From assembly GCA_000151295.1 (NCBI GenBank), contig GG745334.1, forward strand, positions 1,131,425 through 1,148,086: a stretch of 16,662 bases of DNA, written 5' to 3'. Positions 1-9,453 of this stretch are shown here, piece by piece. The translations under genes were made by a program, and so were the position numbers. Position 1 is the first letter of the stretch; each line of letters opens with the position of its first letter. A model generated the notes under the pieces. It saw only the letters and a program-made list of their open reading frames with translations. It searched no databases and was not told where the DNA came from. The stretch comes from Allomyces macrogynus ATCC 38327 (Eukaryota > Blastocladiomycota > Blastocladiomycetes > Blastocladiales > Blastocladiaceae).

Positions 1-879
1 GACGGCGCAGCCAGAAGGGCGGGCGCAGTACGATAGCACCGCGCAGTACGAGAATGAGGGATAGGTTGCTCGAGGTAAGAAGGGCATGCGGCGCGCAGGG
101 AGGCCGCGAGGCAGAGTGCGTGGCGCGGGGCCGGATCCACGGGATCGACGACGGCGAAGGTAGGGGTCGCGCCGGCGGGCAGGGCCAGGTCGCGCGCGAT
201 CGAGAACGCGCGGTATGCGGCCCACTGAGCCTCGGCGTCCGTCGTGGTCGCGCGCTGCGGCGCGCTCGCGAGCTCGACGTAAGCGGCGACCGCCGCGGCA
301 ACGAGCGCGTGCACGGCCTCGGCCGACGGCACGGATGCACGGATACCGCCGATCCCGCGCGGCTGCTTCTTGTCCACCGCGTTCGTAAACACCGCATCAC
401 CCTGCTCTTTCGCCGCGACGTACGTGCCGGTGCCGACGGCGTCGCGCAGCGCCGTGTGCCACTTGATCGCTTCGTCCTCGGTCAGGAAAATCGGGAGGAG
501 TTCGGCGTCGACGGTTGGTTTTTCGGACGCCGACCAGGCGACGTGCAGGACGGGCGCGGTGATCGCCGCGGGCCAGCAGACGAGGTGCGTGTGGTTTTCG
601 ACGAGAGAAGCGGGTCACGAGCCGGTACGGCGGGCGTGTCGCGCGCGAGAACGCGCACGGGGCCCCGTCGTCGGCGCGGCGAGGGCGGGTGACGGGGAGG
701 CCCAGGGTGGACGTGACGGCGGGCGAGGAGCAGGTCCATACTGTTTGATGTCGTCGAGCGCGAAGGAGCCAGTGCAAGCGACGAGTGGTGGTGGCAGTAG
801 CGGCAGCGGCAAGAGCGGGCGGCGCGGCGGCTTTGTAGGCGAGGAGGGCCGCGACGAAGGCTTCGACGAGGCCGGGCAT
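1..879 (-). CDS. Unrecognised protein, 3' end beyond the window, with apparent frame break(s)
   Basis: Two overlapping minus-strand frames carry a strong coding signal, with nearly every third base G or C. The first runs from an ATG at 879-877 (begins MPGLVEAFVAALLAYKAAA, a hydrophobic, Ala-rich N-terminus) to about 610. The second runs from about 612 to the left part of the window and includes VENHTHLVCWPAAITAPVLH and LPIFLTEDEAIKWHTALRDA. They are in different phases, and in the second frame a TGA lies at 617-615. No AG acceptor exists on this strand between about 750 and 505, so an ordinary intron cannot join them; one extra base in the TTCTCTC run near 601-609 would. Near 60-90 the best frame appears to change again, into a hydrophobic stretch (SNLSLILVLRGAIVL). 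I do not recognise the family. It is either a real gene with assembly indels or a decaying copy. The start and frame joins are uncertain. Confidence 0.5.
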
Positions 880-1395
880 GCGGAGCGCGCGCGAGAGAGA
901 GAAAGATTGGGTTGCTGGGCGAGTGTCCAGCAACCGGGTTGGAGCGTGGTTGCACGGCGTGACAGATCAACCTTGGGTGCGCCGAAGCGTGCTGGGACCA
1001 GTCGACGTGCCGGGGCGTGCTTGCGTCGCGGCGGGCGAGGAGGGGGTCCGTGGCTCCGTCGTGAAACGCGGTGGTCGTTGGCCGTCGTGCATTGTCGTGT
1101 CGCGGTCGGCCACGGTGGAGGTGCGCGAGCCGGGAGTCGTGATCAGCGAGCCGACGAGGGCTCGTCCCTTCCATTTGGAGCAGGTCCGCCGATGGTGCGC
1201 GGGGCGATCGCAGGCGCTGACCCATGCCATACTCGAGGCGTCGTAGTCTTGGCTGGTCGAGGTCACGTTCGCTGGCTTTGCGCTTCTCTCGCTCGTGGCC
1301 TTGGTTTCGTCGTCGACCCTCGACCTGCTCGTCTCCTGCCACCGCCACATCCGTCGACCGGCTGCACACCGAACCTACTGCAAGACGCCGCCAAG
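880..1395. promoter_or_regulatory. Divergent intergenic region (left-edge gene / STI1-like gene)
   Basis: About 516 bp separate the inferred ATG of the minus gene (879) from the ATG of the plus gene (1396). Long open frames cross this stretch on both strands, but none shows the G/C third-position pattern seen in the neighbours. There is a GA-rich run at about 888-908 next to the minus start. I see no convincing TATA box. The region presumably holds both promoters and 5' UTRs; this is inferred from position only. Confidence 0.4.
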
Positions 1396-2774
1396 ATGAT
1401 GGGCACCAGCTCTAGCCCGCACGGCACCGCCACCGCGACGGCGCGCACCACCAACGTCCGCCGTGACGCTCAAGCTGTCACGAGCAAGGCCAACATCTAC
1501 TCCGCCAACCCGGCACGCGACCTCGGAGGCAGCGACGGCGAGGGAGATGATATCGACGGCGATCTCCCGCCGCTCGAGGACATGTCGCACGAGCTGCGGC
1601 GGCTGTGCGAGCCGCTCAAGGCGCGATGTGCTGCCGCGCCCACAACCACGCCGGCCGCAAGCAAGCAGCGCAACGTGCCGATTTCGCGAGACCTGACGTC
1701 GCTCACGGACGACATGACGGTACACTCGTTTGGCCAGATGCGGATCTGGACCATTTCCTGGTGCACCTTGGAAAGCTCACTGTATCCTCCCAAACAGCCG
1801 TCCAACCCGTTCACTATCAGCGATCGTACCGCCGGGACCAAGCCCACCGCACGCGGCCGTGTTCCTGCAACCGGCGCGAGCAAGGACGGACCGCCGTCGA
1901 CCACCAAGCCGACCACGACGTCGGCACCGTCGCTCGGCATGAAACGCGGGTTTCTGAACGCGGCCCCAAAAAAGACCGGACGGCCCAAACCCGCGAGTGG
2001 AGAAGTTGCGGCTCGAAAACCCGCTCCGATCCCCGTTCTTGCCCCCAAGCCGAACGCGCCCAGAGACGACCCATTTGTGTTCAAGGAAGTTCAAGACGTG
2101 CTCAACGCGTCGCAGGGCTTGCTCGACAAGAAGGGTGCGCGCTGTTCTCCGCCCATGCCGCTTCTCTCTCTTAGCTCCGTCGCTGACGTTTCGCCCCCCC
2201 CCCCCCCCCCCCCCCCCCAGAATGGCTCACGCCCGACCTCCTGGCCGGCATCGAGCAAGACCGCACGCTCGCCTCCATCTTTGATGACGCCGAGTTTGGC
2301 CGGTTCCTGACCGCCATGCAGCGCGACCCAGCCGCAACCCTGAACGCCTACCGCACGCACCCACGCGCGCAGCAGTTTATGACTGCGATGCAAAAAGTCA
2401 CGGGGATGATGGGCACGCAGCTCGACCAGCTCGCCAACCGCACACCTGCCACCGCGTCGGCAGCTGCGGCGGATTTGACAGAGGGACTGCCCGAGCACGA
2501 GCGCAAGCTTGTCGACGCGGTGCGCAAGGATCCACGGCTCCAGGACGCGTTGCGCCACCCGGGCGTGCAGCAGCTGATGCATGATTTGCGCACGCGGCCG
2601 GGGTCGGTGCCGAGGTGCGTTGCACGTGCGGGATCGGGCGTGCGGGTTGGAGTTCGGAATGGCTAACGGTTGATTGCGGGGTCGTGTAGGGCGCTGCAGA
2701 CGCAAATGTCCAAGGATATGCTCGCCAGGGTGCAGTTGCTTGTCGAGGCCGGCGTGCTGCAGCTGCAGTCGTGA
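1396..2774 (+). CDS. STI1-like helical-repeat protein (co-chaperone-like), 4 exons if the optional intron is excluded from count: 3 coding exons
   Basis: The model is join(1396..2134, 2221..2614, 2690..2774), 405 residues, with all phases consistent. Splice joins restore KK-E-WLTPDLL and VP-R-ALQTQMSKDML. Introns start GTGCGC and GTGCGT; branch-like sites are GCTGAC (2182-2187) and GCTAACG (about 2662). The start has tandem ATGs with A at -3. Residues 1-240 are low-complexity, rich in Thr, Pro, Ala and Lys, with an acidic patch (LGGSDGEGDDIDGDLPPLED) and a basic MKRGFLNAAPKK segment. From about residue 248 to the end there are two helical blocks resembling STI1/HOP DP repeats: FDDAEFGRFLTAMQRDP with PRAQQFMTAMQKVTGMM, then VRKDPRLQDALRHPGVQQLM ending LVEAGVLQLQS. 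STI1 repeats usually occur in Hsp70/Hsp90 co-chaperones and ubiquilin-type proteins, so a chaperone-linked role is inferred. No TPR or ubiquitin-like domain is visible. A stop-free stretch at 1720-1797 (GTACAC...AACAG, 78 nt) could be an additional in-frame intron. Confidence 0.7.
2135..2220 (+). other. Intron with a 25-base pure poly-C tract before the acceptor
   Basis: This is the 86-nt phase-1 intron of the STI1-like gene. The donor is GTGCGC, a branch-like CGCTGACG lies at 2181-2188, and the polypyrimidine tract at 2194-2218 is 25 consecutive C residues followed directly by the AG at 2219-2220. Joining the flanks gives an uninterrupted KKEWLTPDLL reading frame, which supports the splice. 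Confidence 0.75.
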
Positions 2775-2885
2775 ACTGGAGGGTGGGCGACTGGCAATGG
2801 CACTGTTATCATTATTCGAACACACCGTCTTCTATTAAATCGTCTGCGGCTTGTTGGATGGTTGGACAGGGGAAGAGAGGAAACA

Positions 2886-3490
2886 TCAAACACTTGATCC
2901 AGCGGGTGCAGCTGACGAGAATGACCCCTGGCGTCTCCTCTGTTCGCACGCCTGTGCAGCACGGTTCAGCGCGTCGTGCGCGGCACGTAGTCGGTCGAAC
3001 CGGCACAGGCCGGCAATCACTTCGGTCGCGTCCTGCGCAACGGCTTTCGTCGAGTCGGTCTGTCTTGCCAGCACGTCGAGCAGACCCTGCACGTCAACCA
3101 CACTCCCTCGTCAGTTTGCACCGCCCACTGAACTCTGAAAACGATAACCAAAACCGTCGCGAGTCTCACCTTGGTCTCCACCAACTGCCGTCCCGTCGCG
3201 ATCCCTATCGCGTGCGCGTCCACGAGCGCCGCGCTCGCATCCGCATAAACAGCCACACCCAGCTGCGAGACGCGGCGTACGAGCCGGCGTGCGGCGCTCG
3301 CGGGAGTCGTCGTGCCCGTCAGTTGTGCGGCTGGGTTCATTCGCGCAGAGTCGGCTGCAGGACGGCAGGCTGGAGCCGCGGCGGCGGGGCGACTGGCGGA
3401 GGGGCTGCTGGAAGCAGAAGAACTGGAGGAAACGTCGGCGGCGCTGTCGCGGCGTGGGGGCGACGCGAGTGCCGCGAGTCGCAGGGGCAT
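2886..3490 (-). CDS. Small helical protein of unknown family (2 exons)
   Basis: The model is complement(join(2886..3086, 3170..3490)), 173 residues. The donor is AAG|GTGAGA at 3169 and the acceptor GACGTGCAG|G at 3087, phase 0, with an 83-nt intron containing ACTGAC. The start ATG at 3490-3488 is the first in this frame; upstream in frame there is no other ATG before a stop. Residues 1-65 are Ser/Ala/Pro-rich and probably disordered. Residues about 66-150 look like continuous amphipathic helix: ARRLVRRVSQLGVAVYADAS, then GRQLVETKGLLDVLARQTDS and TKAVAQDATEVIAGLCRFDR. The size and helix-only character recall small coiled-coil subunits of multiprotein complexes (for example BLOC-1/BORC type), but I cannot assign it to any of these. 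It converges on the STI1-like gene (111 bp between stops) and diverges from IFT144 (283 bp between starts). Confidence 0.62.
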
Positions 3491-3773
3491 TGGAGCAGTT
3501 GCGCGGGCGAAGTCTTTTTTGACGTTTTCGAGCGCGAGTGCGTGTGTTCGGCGTCGCAAACGACTGTACTCGAGGCGGCAAGGAAGGCGAACGTGTGGAC
3601 GCGATCAAATGGATGGGCGTGACCGCGTTGCTCCGCTTGTCGAAGTTCCTGTTTGGTCGACCTGTCACCTGCTGATCGACGGCCGACAGTAACAACAGAA
3701 CAGGGCCAAAAACGCTCAATCAAATCTTCCCGACTTGTTGCAATTTGATTTGAATAATCCCTCAGCACCAATC
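3491..3773. promoter_or_regulatory. Short divergent intergenic region upstream of IFT144
   Basis: These 283 bp separate the start of the small helical protein (minus) from the start of IFT144 (plus) and must hold both promoters unless transcripts start inside a gene. The half nearest IFT144 is noticeably more AT-rich (about 3715-3760). I looked for an RFX X-box (a pair of half sites as in many cilia genes) and did not find a convincing one. Confidence 0.4.
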
Positions 3774-6700
3774 ATGAAGGTTGGGCCAGTTTTGACTTGC
3801 CCAGCCCGCTGCACCACCAGTGCCAGCAGCAACGGCTGTCTGCAAGCACAGAACATGGCCTCTGACCGCCACCAACATCATCAACACTAGCGCGCACACT
3901 TCATCGACAAGAAATCGCTCGGCGGCAATGGCACGGGACCGCCATTGGTCGCTTGGCAGCCTGTGGTCGGAAGTTATATGGCCGTGGTCGCGGCGTACGA
4001 GCTCGGAGTTTGGCACGATAAGTCTCTCAATGCTAAACCCAACGTCGTGGTTGCACGGGCTACGTAGCTCGAGCTATTCGCTACGCATCTACGACCGGCA
4101 TGGTGAGCTAGTAGATGTGATCAACTTGACGAGGTGCGAGATTGGGCCCAACCAGAACGATTATCGCTTGTTAGGCGACTGATTGCCAGATGCAATGCTC
4201 TCCACCAGCTCCTGCGCGGCCCTGGAGTGGAGTCCCGACGGCAGCTGCTTGGCCATTCTTCAAGCGCAGGCCAGCGCCATTGTGCTCTGGCGCGCCCAGG
4301 CCAGGTCGGAAGTGGCCATTGAATCCAACTTGCGCGGCTTCACCTGCCTCGCGTGGTCGCATTCCGGCAACATGGTCCGTGTTCCCGATGCCCTTGTCCG
4401 CGCCGATCCCATCTTCCCACTCTTACCTTAATCCACCACTAGATCGCCGCCGGCACGTCCAAGGGCAACCTTCTCATCCACACGCTGTCGCTCGGCAGTT
4501 CCGGCCCGAGCCCCGGCCGGTCGATCCCGGTCCTCGGCAAGCACAACCGCGCCATCACTTATGCGGCCTGGACGCGGCACGACACGGTCGTCTGTCTCTC
4601 CGAAGACAAGTCCTTTAGCGTCTCGACGCCCGACGGGGACGCCATCTACCAGCAAGCTCTCCGCGCTGCGCCCTCCGCCACGGCCTGCGCCGTCTTTGCC
4701 ATGCGGCTCGACGGCAAAACGCACACGGTCCTGGCCACGGCGCTCGACGGCGGCAAGGCGCTCTACGTGCACTCGGTCACGCAGCCGGCAGCGACGCCAC
4801 CGATCGAGTTGGCGTTGCAGCCCAAGTACGGCGCAATCGCGGGCGTCTGGCCTTTCCCGCTATCTGCGGCCGCGGGGGCCAACGCGCCGTCGGGCAGGTC
4901 GAGTAGTGCGGCGTCGCTTGATGCCGGGCCTGTGAACGGACTCGCTGTCGCGTGCGCGAACGGGTACATCGTCGCGCTCTCGCTCGATGAGGCCGATCTC
5001 GGCGCCGAGCGCGCTGTTGGGCGCCCGTTCAAACCCACCGTTACTGCCAAAAACGGGTCGACCGCAGCGGCTGGCGGCCTCGCGGCAGCTGCCACGGCGG
5101 CGCAGGGTCTTCGCCGGTCGGGGAGTAACGTGCTGGTCGGGTCCAACTCGGCGCTCCCGCTCGCGGGTGCTGCGGCGGCGCCCGTCGCCGTCGCACTTGC
5201 GCAGGATATGACGACGCTCGTGGTCGCGTGTGGCGCGCAGGTCAAGGTGCTCGATTTGCGCGGCGATTTGCGCGACGTCGTGCATTCGCTCGTTGTGGAT
5301 GATACGGCGGCGGGGAAGACGGGCGAGGTGAGCTGTAATATCCCGTCGTTGCTGGCCGATCCGAATGGGGTGATTGAGCGCGCCGTGTGGTCGACGGACA
5401 GCAAGTTCTTGACCGTGTGCAAAGGGTACATAGCTGGGTCATGGGTTCGGTGCTTGGCTACATGTTCGCTGATACTTGTTTGGGTTTCTGCAGCGGCGAT
5501 GTGTGCACGTTTGTGTCATCCGTGTCCACGTTGGCGGCGAGCAACGGCACCGTGACGGTACGGACTCGTGGTCTTGTCCGTGGTGGTAGGGGAGCGCTGA
5601 CCTCGAGCAATGGTAGGCGTTCCTGAGCGGGTTGACCGAAGTGACCGTCGGAAGCCTGGGGAAAATCCACCTCAGCGCGGAACCGCAGCTCTTGAGTCTC
5701 AGCAAGTCGCAGGTACGCTCGCGTTGCTTTCGAGCCAAGCGTTTCGAGAGCTGACAGCTGGCGTCGTCGGCTTCGTAGATTTCATTCGCGATCCAACATC
5801 AAGTCGTCGCGTACAGCCTCGACACGCTCGCTCTCACGGCCACGTTCGATGCCCCGGACCCGATTCTCGGCATTGAGTGCAACGACCACATTGCCTACGT
5901 GCAGACGCCCAAGGAAACGCTCCTCTACTCACTCAGGGCGCCCAAGGAAAAACCCGTCCATCTCGAACGCGCGACGTTCGTCGCCATCCACCCGCAGTTC
6001 GTCATTCTCGCCGTCCCCGGCGCCATTCGGCACTACGACCTCACTGGCCAACTTCTCTCTGAGCTCGACCTCACGCGGCCCGTCAAGAAGCTCGTGCAGT
6101 CGCGACAGACCGCCAACGCGATTCTCGTCTCGGACCCGGAAAACCTGCTTTACACGGCCGCGCGCAACCAGACGGTGCCGCTGCCCGGATCTGGCACCGC
6201 GTATATGTGGGACGCCGTGCGGCCTAACCTGCTGTATACGTGGAACGACTCGACGCTCACGACCTTGGCGTACTTGCCGTACACGCTCGCGGGCCCACCG
6301 ACCATCGTCGAAGTGTGCATGGCTGCACTCCCGACTAACTGGACGCCGCTGCATATCAGCGAGGGCCAAGTGACGTGCGTGGCCGCGGGCCAGGTCCATG
6401 CGTTCTCGGCGCTCGATGCGTCGTTACAGGCGCTCTACTACGCGGGCGACACGCCAAAGCTGCTCCGCGCGATTGCCGCGATGCGGCGCGTCGCTGGCAA
6501 CGGAGTGTTGCCCAAGGGCACCACCGCGACCGCCGACGCTGTCGCCAAGCAATTGTCGGACATGGACGCGCGGCAAGTCGCTCAGTTCGTCGATCAGTGC
6601 CTGCAGGCGCTCGACCTGACCACACCGGCCCTGATCTACCAGCAGCTCGGCGACGCGGCCAAGGCCGAGTCCCTGCTCGGTCTCGCCGGGATCCGGTCCG

Positions 6701-9105
6701 CGACCGCCGCGGGCGACGAGGAACTGAACGTTCTCCGCGGCCACGTTTTGACGTGGCTCGGCGACTACACGGGCGCGCAGGAAATGTACCTGGCCAGTTC
6801 CCGCGCTGTTCTCGCGCTGCATTTGCGCAAGGATCTGCTGCAATGGGAGCAAGCACTCTCGCTCGCGGCCAAAATCGCGCCGCGCGAGGAACCGCTCGTG
6901 TGCCGCGAGTACGCGCGGCAGCTCGAGGCCGATGGCCGGTTTGCCGATGCAGGCGCCATGTATGCGCGGTCGCTCGAGTCGGCGGGTGCGCGCGTCGGCA
7001 CGGACGCGCTCGAGACGTTGTTGGCGGATCCCGGGTTGCGCGAGTGCTTGCATGGCGCCGCGCGAATGAAGCTGCGCATGGGTGACTTCAAGGCGATTCG
7101 TACGATTCTCGAGTTCAATGACCGGAAACTGTTTGCCGACGCGGCGGGGATTCTCGAGGAACTCAAGGAATGGCACGAGGCCGGCGCGTTTTATGAGAAG
7201 GCGGCCATGTTTGAAAAGGCCGCGGCGTGCTTCTTGAAAGGTTCCCGTTTTCTTTTGGGCTTGTTATCTTAGCGACGCGAGACTCACTCTTTTCCACTTG
7301 TCTCCAGGCAAGAACCTCGGAAAGTTGCAACCAATCATCAAGCACGTGCAGACGCCCGCGTACCTGTCCGAGTACGGCCGGCTCCTCGAAGCGCAGCAGC
7401 GGCCCGAGGAAGCGCTGGCCACCTACGAGCGCGCCAACGACGCGGCCAGCCAAACGCGCGTCTTCCTCGCCCTCTCGCGCATCGACGAGGCCGTGGCCGT
7501 CGTGCGCGCGTCGCGGTCGCGCGACGCCGCCAAACAAGTCGCCGAGTACCTCGCGCGACTCGGCGACGCCAAGACGGTGCTGGAATTCTATCTGCTCGCT
7601 GACATGAAGTTCGAGGCCTTTGAGCGCGCCAAGGACGCTGGTTTGCTCGGCGAGTACGTCGATTTGCTCGGATCCGACGCGACCGCCGACGAGTGGCTTG
7701 CTGCAGCGACACACTACGAGCAGAAACGCGACTCGTTCCGCGCCGGAAAGTATTACCTCAAGGCGCACCAGTACGAGGCGGCGCTCGCGCACCTGTTGCG
7801 GTCTGGCACGCGCGCGGCGCTCGACTTGGCGATCGAGACGGTCGGACAGGCCAAGAACGATGTGCTTACGCACGAATTGATTGCGTACCTGATGTCGGGC
7901 GGGATGGCGCCCGGGGGGCTCGCGACGGTGGTCCCGCCCGGCGATAACGTGGGCGGAACAGGCGGCGATGGGTCTGGGCCGGCGCCAATTCGGGACCCGC
8001 GGTACATATTCAAGCTCTACATGAGTCTCGAGCAGTTCCGCGAGGCTGCACGGATTGCCGTGATTATTGCGCGCGAGGAATGGGCCGCGGGCAATTACCG
8101 CGCCGCGCGCGACGTGCTGTTTGAGACGCAGCGGCAGCTGGTCGCGGGCAAGCACCATGTGCCGGCGCAGATGCGGCACATGCTCTTGCTGCTGCACAGT
8201 TACATTTTGGTCAAGGCACGGCGCGATTTTGAAGCCTAATGGGTGGATTGTTGGGATCTCGACTCATTGCTGGCCATTGTAGGTGCTGGTCCGACAAGAC
8301 GATCATTTGGGTGGGGCGCGCATGCTTGCGCGCGTCTCTCGCAACATTTCTCAGTTCCCAGCGCGTACGTGTGCGACCATCACTTGACGTTTGCGGCATC
8401 TCGGATTTACGCTTAATCAACCCCACCAGACGTGGTTCCTATTTTGACCTCGACGGTGCTCGAATGCCTGCGATCCGGGCTCAAGGGCAGCGCCATCGAA
8501 TTTGCGTCGCTTCTGATGCGGCCGGAATATCGCACCAAGCTCGATGCCAAGTACAAGAAGAAGATCGAGAGCGTTGTTCGGTCCGTCTCCACCCTGATTT
8601 CCATCGCTCTCGCGGAAACTCACATCGCTTCCAATAACTTCAGAAAACAGCAAGACGAGGACCGCGACCCGCCCGAGCCGCAATCCAAGTGCTGCTACTG
8701 CGGCCATCTCATGAACATGACCGACATGGACTGCTCCGAGTGCAAAAACACGCTGCCGTTCTGTCTCGCATCGGTACGTTGATTCTGTCACATCCGGTTG
8801 CCTTCTCCACCGCGCCAGCGCGTCCATCCGCGCTCATTTTCGCGGTCGGCCGAATGTAGGGCTACCACATGACGCTCGAGGCCTGGTCGCAGTGCCCATC
8901 GTGCCAGAGCCCGGCCTTACTTCCGGCGATCATGGCGCTCGCCGAAAAGGGCGTCGAGTGCCCGATGTGCAACCAGCCACTCGACGCGAGCAAGACCGTG
9001 CCCGTGTTGGACGCGCGAAGTGCATTGTTGGACTGGCAGGGCGTATCAGCGCACGACCAGGAGGAACCGGCGGGCGCACCAGCAGCAAATGGCCTCTTTG
9101 GCTAA
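3774..9105 (+). CDS. IFT144: Intraflagellar transport protein 144 / WDR19 homologue, 13 exons
   Basis: IFT144/WDR19 is a core IFT-A subunit, acting in retrograde flagellar transport and membrane-protein entry. Model: join(3774..3779, 3891..3994, 4068..4133, 4209..4374, 4443..5425, 5494..5557, 5617..5712, 5779..7240, 7308..8215, 8283..8364, 8430..8580, 8644..8773, 8860..9105), 1487 residues; all phases agree. Human WDR19 is about 1340, the excess being mostly an Ala-rich loop at about 5000-5180 and a Gly/Pro-rich one at about 7898-7990. WD40-type repeats fill roughly the first half (SLRIYDRHGE, GTSKGNLLI, PVLGKHNRAIT). TPR-like helices follow (AIETVGQAKNDVLTHELI, AARIAVIIAREEWAAGNYRA). The C-terminus has VPILTSTVLECLRSGLKGSA, YRTKLDAKYKKKIE and a zinc-binding module with pairs CYC, CSEC, CPSC and CPMC (residues about 1379-1443), all keeping their cysteines. 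The intron at 8216-8282 is GC-AG. The first exon codes only Met-Lys. The donor at 5558 could instead be 5552. Identity is very sure; individual junctions less so. Confidence 0.95.
8216..8282 (+). other. GC-AG intron in IFT144
   Basis: The exon frame reaches a TAA at 8237-8239 and no GT donor lies between the conserved HSYILVK and this stop. Using the GC of AAG|GCACGG at 8216 and the acceptor TTGTAG at 8282 gives ILVK-VLVRQDDHLGGARML. This matches human WDR19 (ILVK then eleven residues then ARML, as I recall it) with no gap. A branch-like CCTAATG lies at 8234-8240. The length of 67 nt is typical for this gene. Confidence 0.8.
8581..8643 (+). other. Stop-free in-frame intron in IFT144
   Basis: This 63-nt segment begins GTCCGT and ends AACTTCAG. 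It has no stop in the coding frame and its length is a multiple of three, so retention would insert 21 residues just before the zinc-binding module. Removing it gives KKIESVVRKQQDED, which fits the family spacing better (human has KKIEGMVRRPD). The same GTCCGT donor is used at 4375 and in the Bem46-like gene at 12132. Confidence 0.65.
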
Positions 9106-9453
9106 TTCTTGAGGGACTGTTCGGGGATGCGGGATTTGCAGTGGCCAACATGGAGATCCAGCCAAATGAATTACATTTTGACAACGAAGACACTGCGAGC
9201 CGGTTTACAATAGCGAACATAGGAAAGATGATCGCAATAAACGGCAGGAAAAAGACGATTTGAACAAAAAATCCACGGCAATGATCGTGACGGGTTGAGG
9301 TTGCAATGATGCGGCCCGCGTGCGTTGCGTTTGTGCAGAGGCGAGCGTACATAGAGAAAAAATCGGAGATCAGGGGACACGGAGCAAAAAGGAGCAAATA
9401 AACGGTCTTGAGCTAGATGGGTTGGGAAAGAGCAGCAAGGAGCGCGAGCTCGT
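9106..9453. other. Convergent 3' region between IFT144 and the GH19-like gene
   Basis: These 348 bp separate two stop codons that face each other. The stretch is more AT-rich than the flanking coding DNA and no frame in it has coding character. It contains two AATAAA hexamers on the plus strand (9236-9241 and 9397-9402). I see no AATAAA for the opposite strand. Confidence 0.5.
9236..9241 (+). terminator. Possible poly(A) signal of IFT144
   Basis: AATAAA lies 131 nt past the IFT144 stop, in an AT-rich 3' flank. A second copy lies at 9397-9402. Which one is used, if either, cannot be told from sequence alone. Confidence 0.4.

Noticed and set aside
482..1369. 295-codon minus-strand open frame
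   Set aside because: Its composition is Arg/Ser/Pro shadow-type and it has no coding-like third-position bias.
370..1395. Plus-strand open frame continuing upstream of the STI1-like gene start
   Set aside because: It lacks the G/C third-position pattern and its first part is antisense to the well-supported minus-strand frame at the left edge.
3491..3773. RFX X-box for a cilia gene
   Set aside because: No pair of half sites resembling the X-box consensus was found upstream of IFT144.
5552..5557. Alternative donor GTGACG for the IFT144 intron ending at 5616
   Set aside because: It is equally in frame and would drop two residues (Val-Thr); GTACGG at 5558 was preferred because GTACN donors recur in this window, but the choice is weak.
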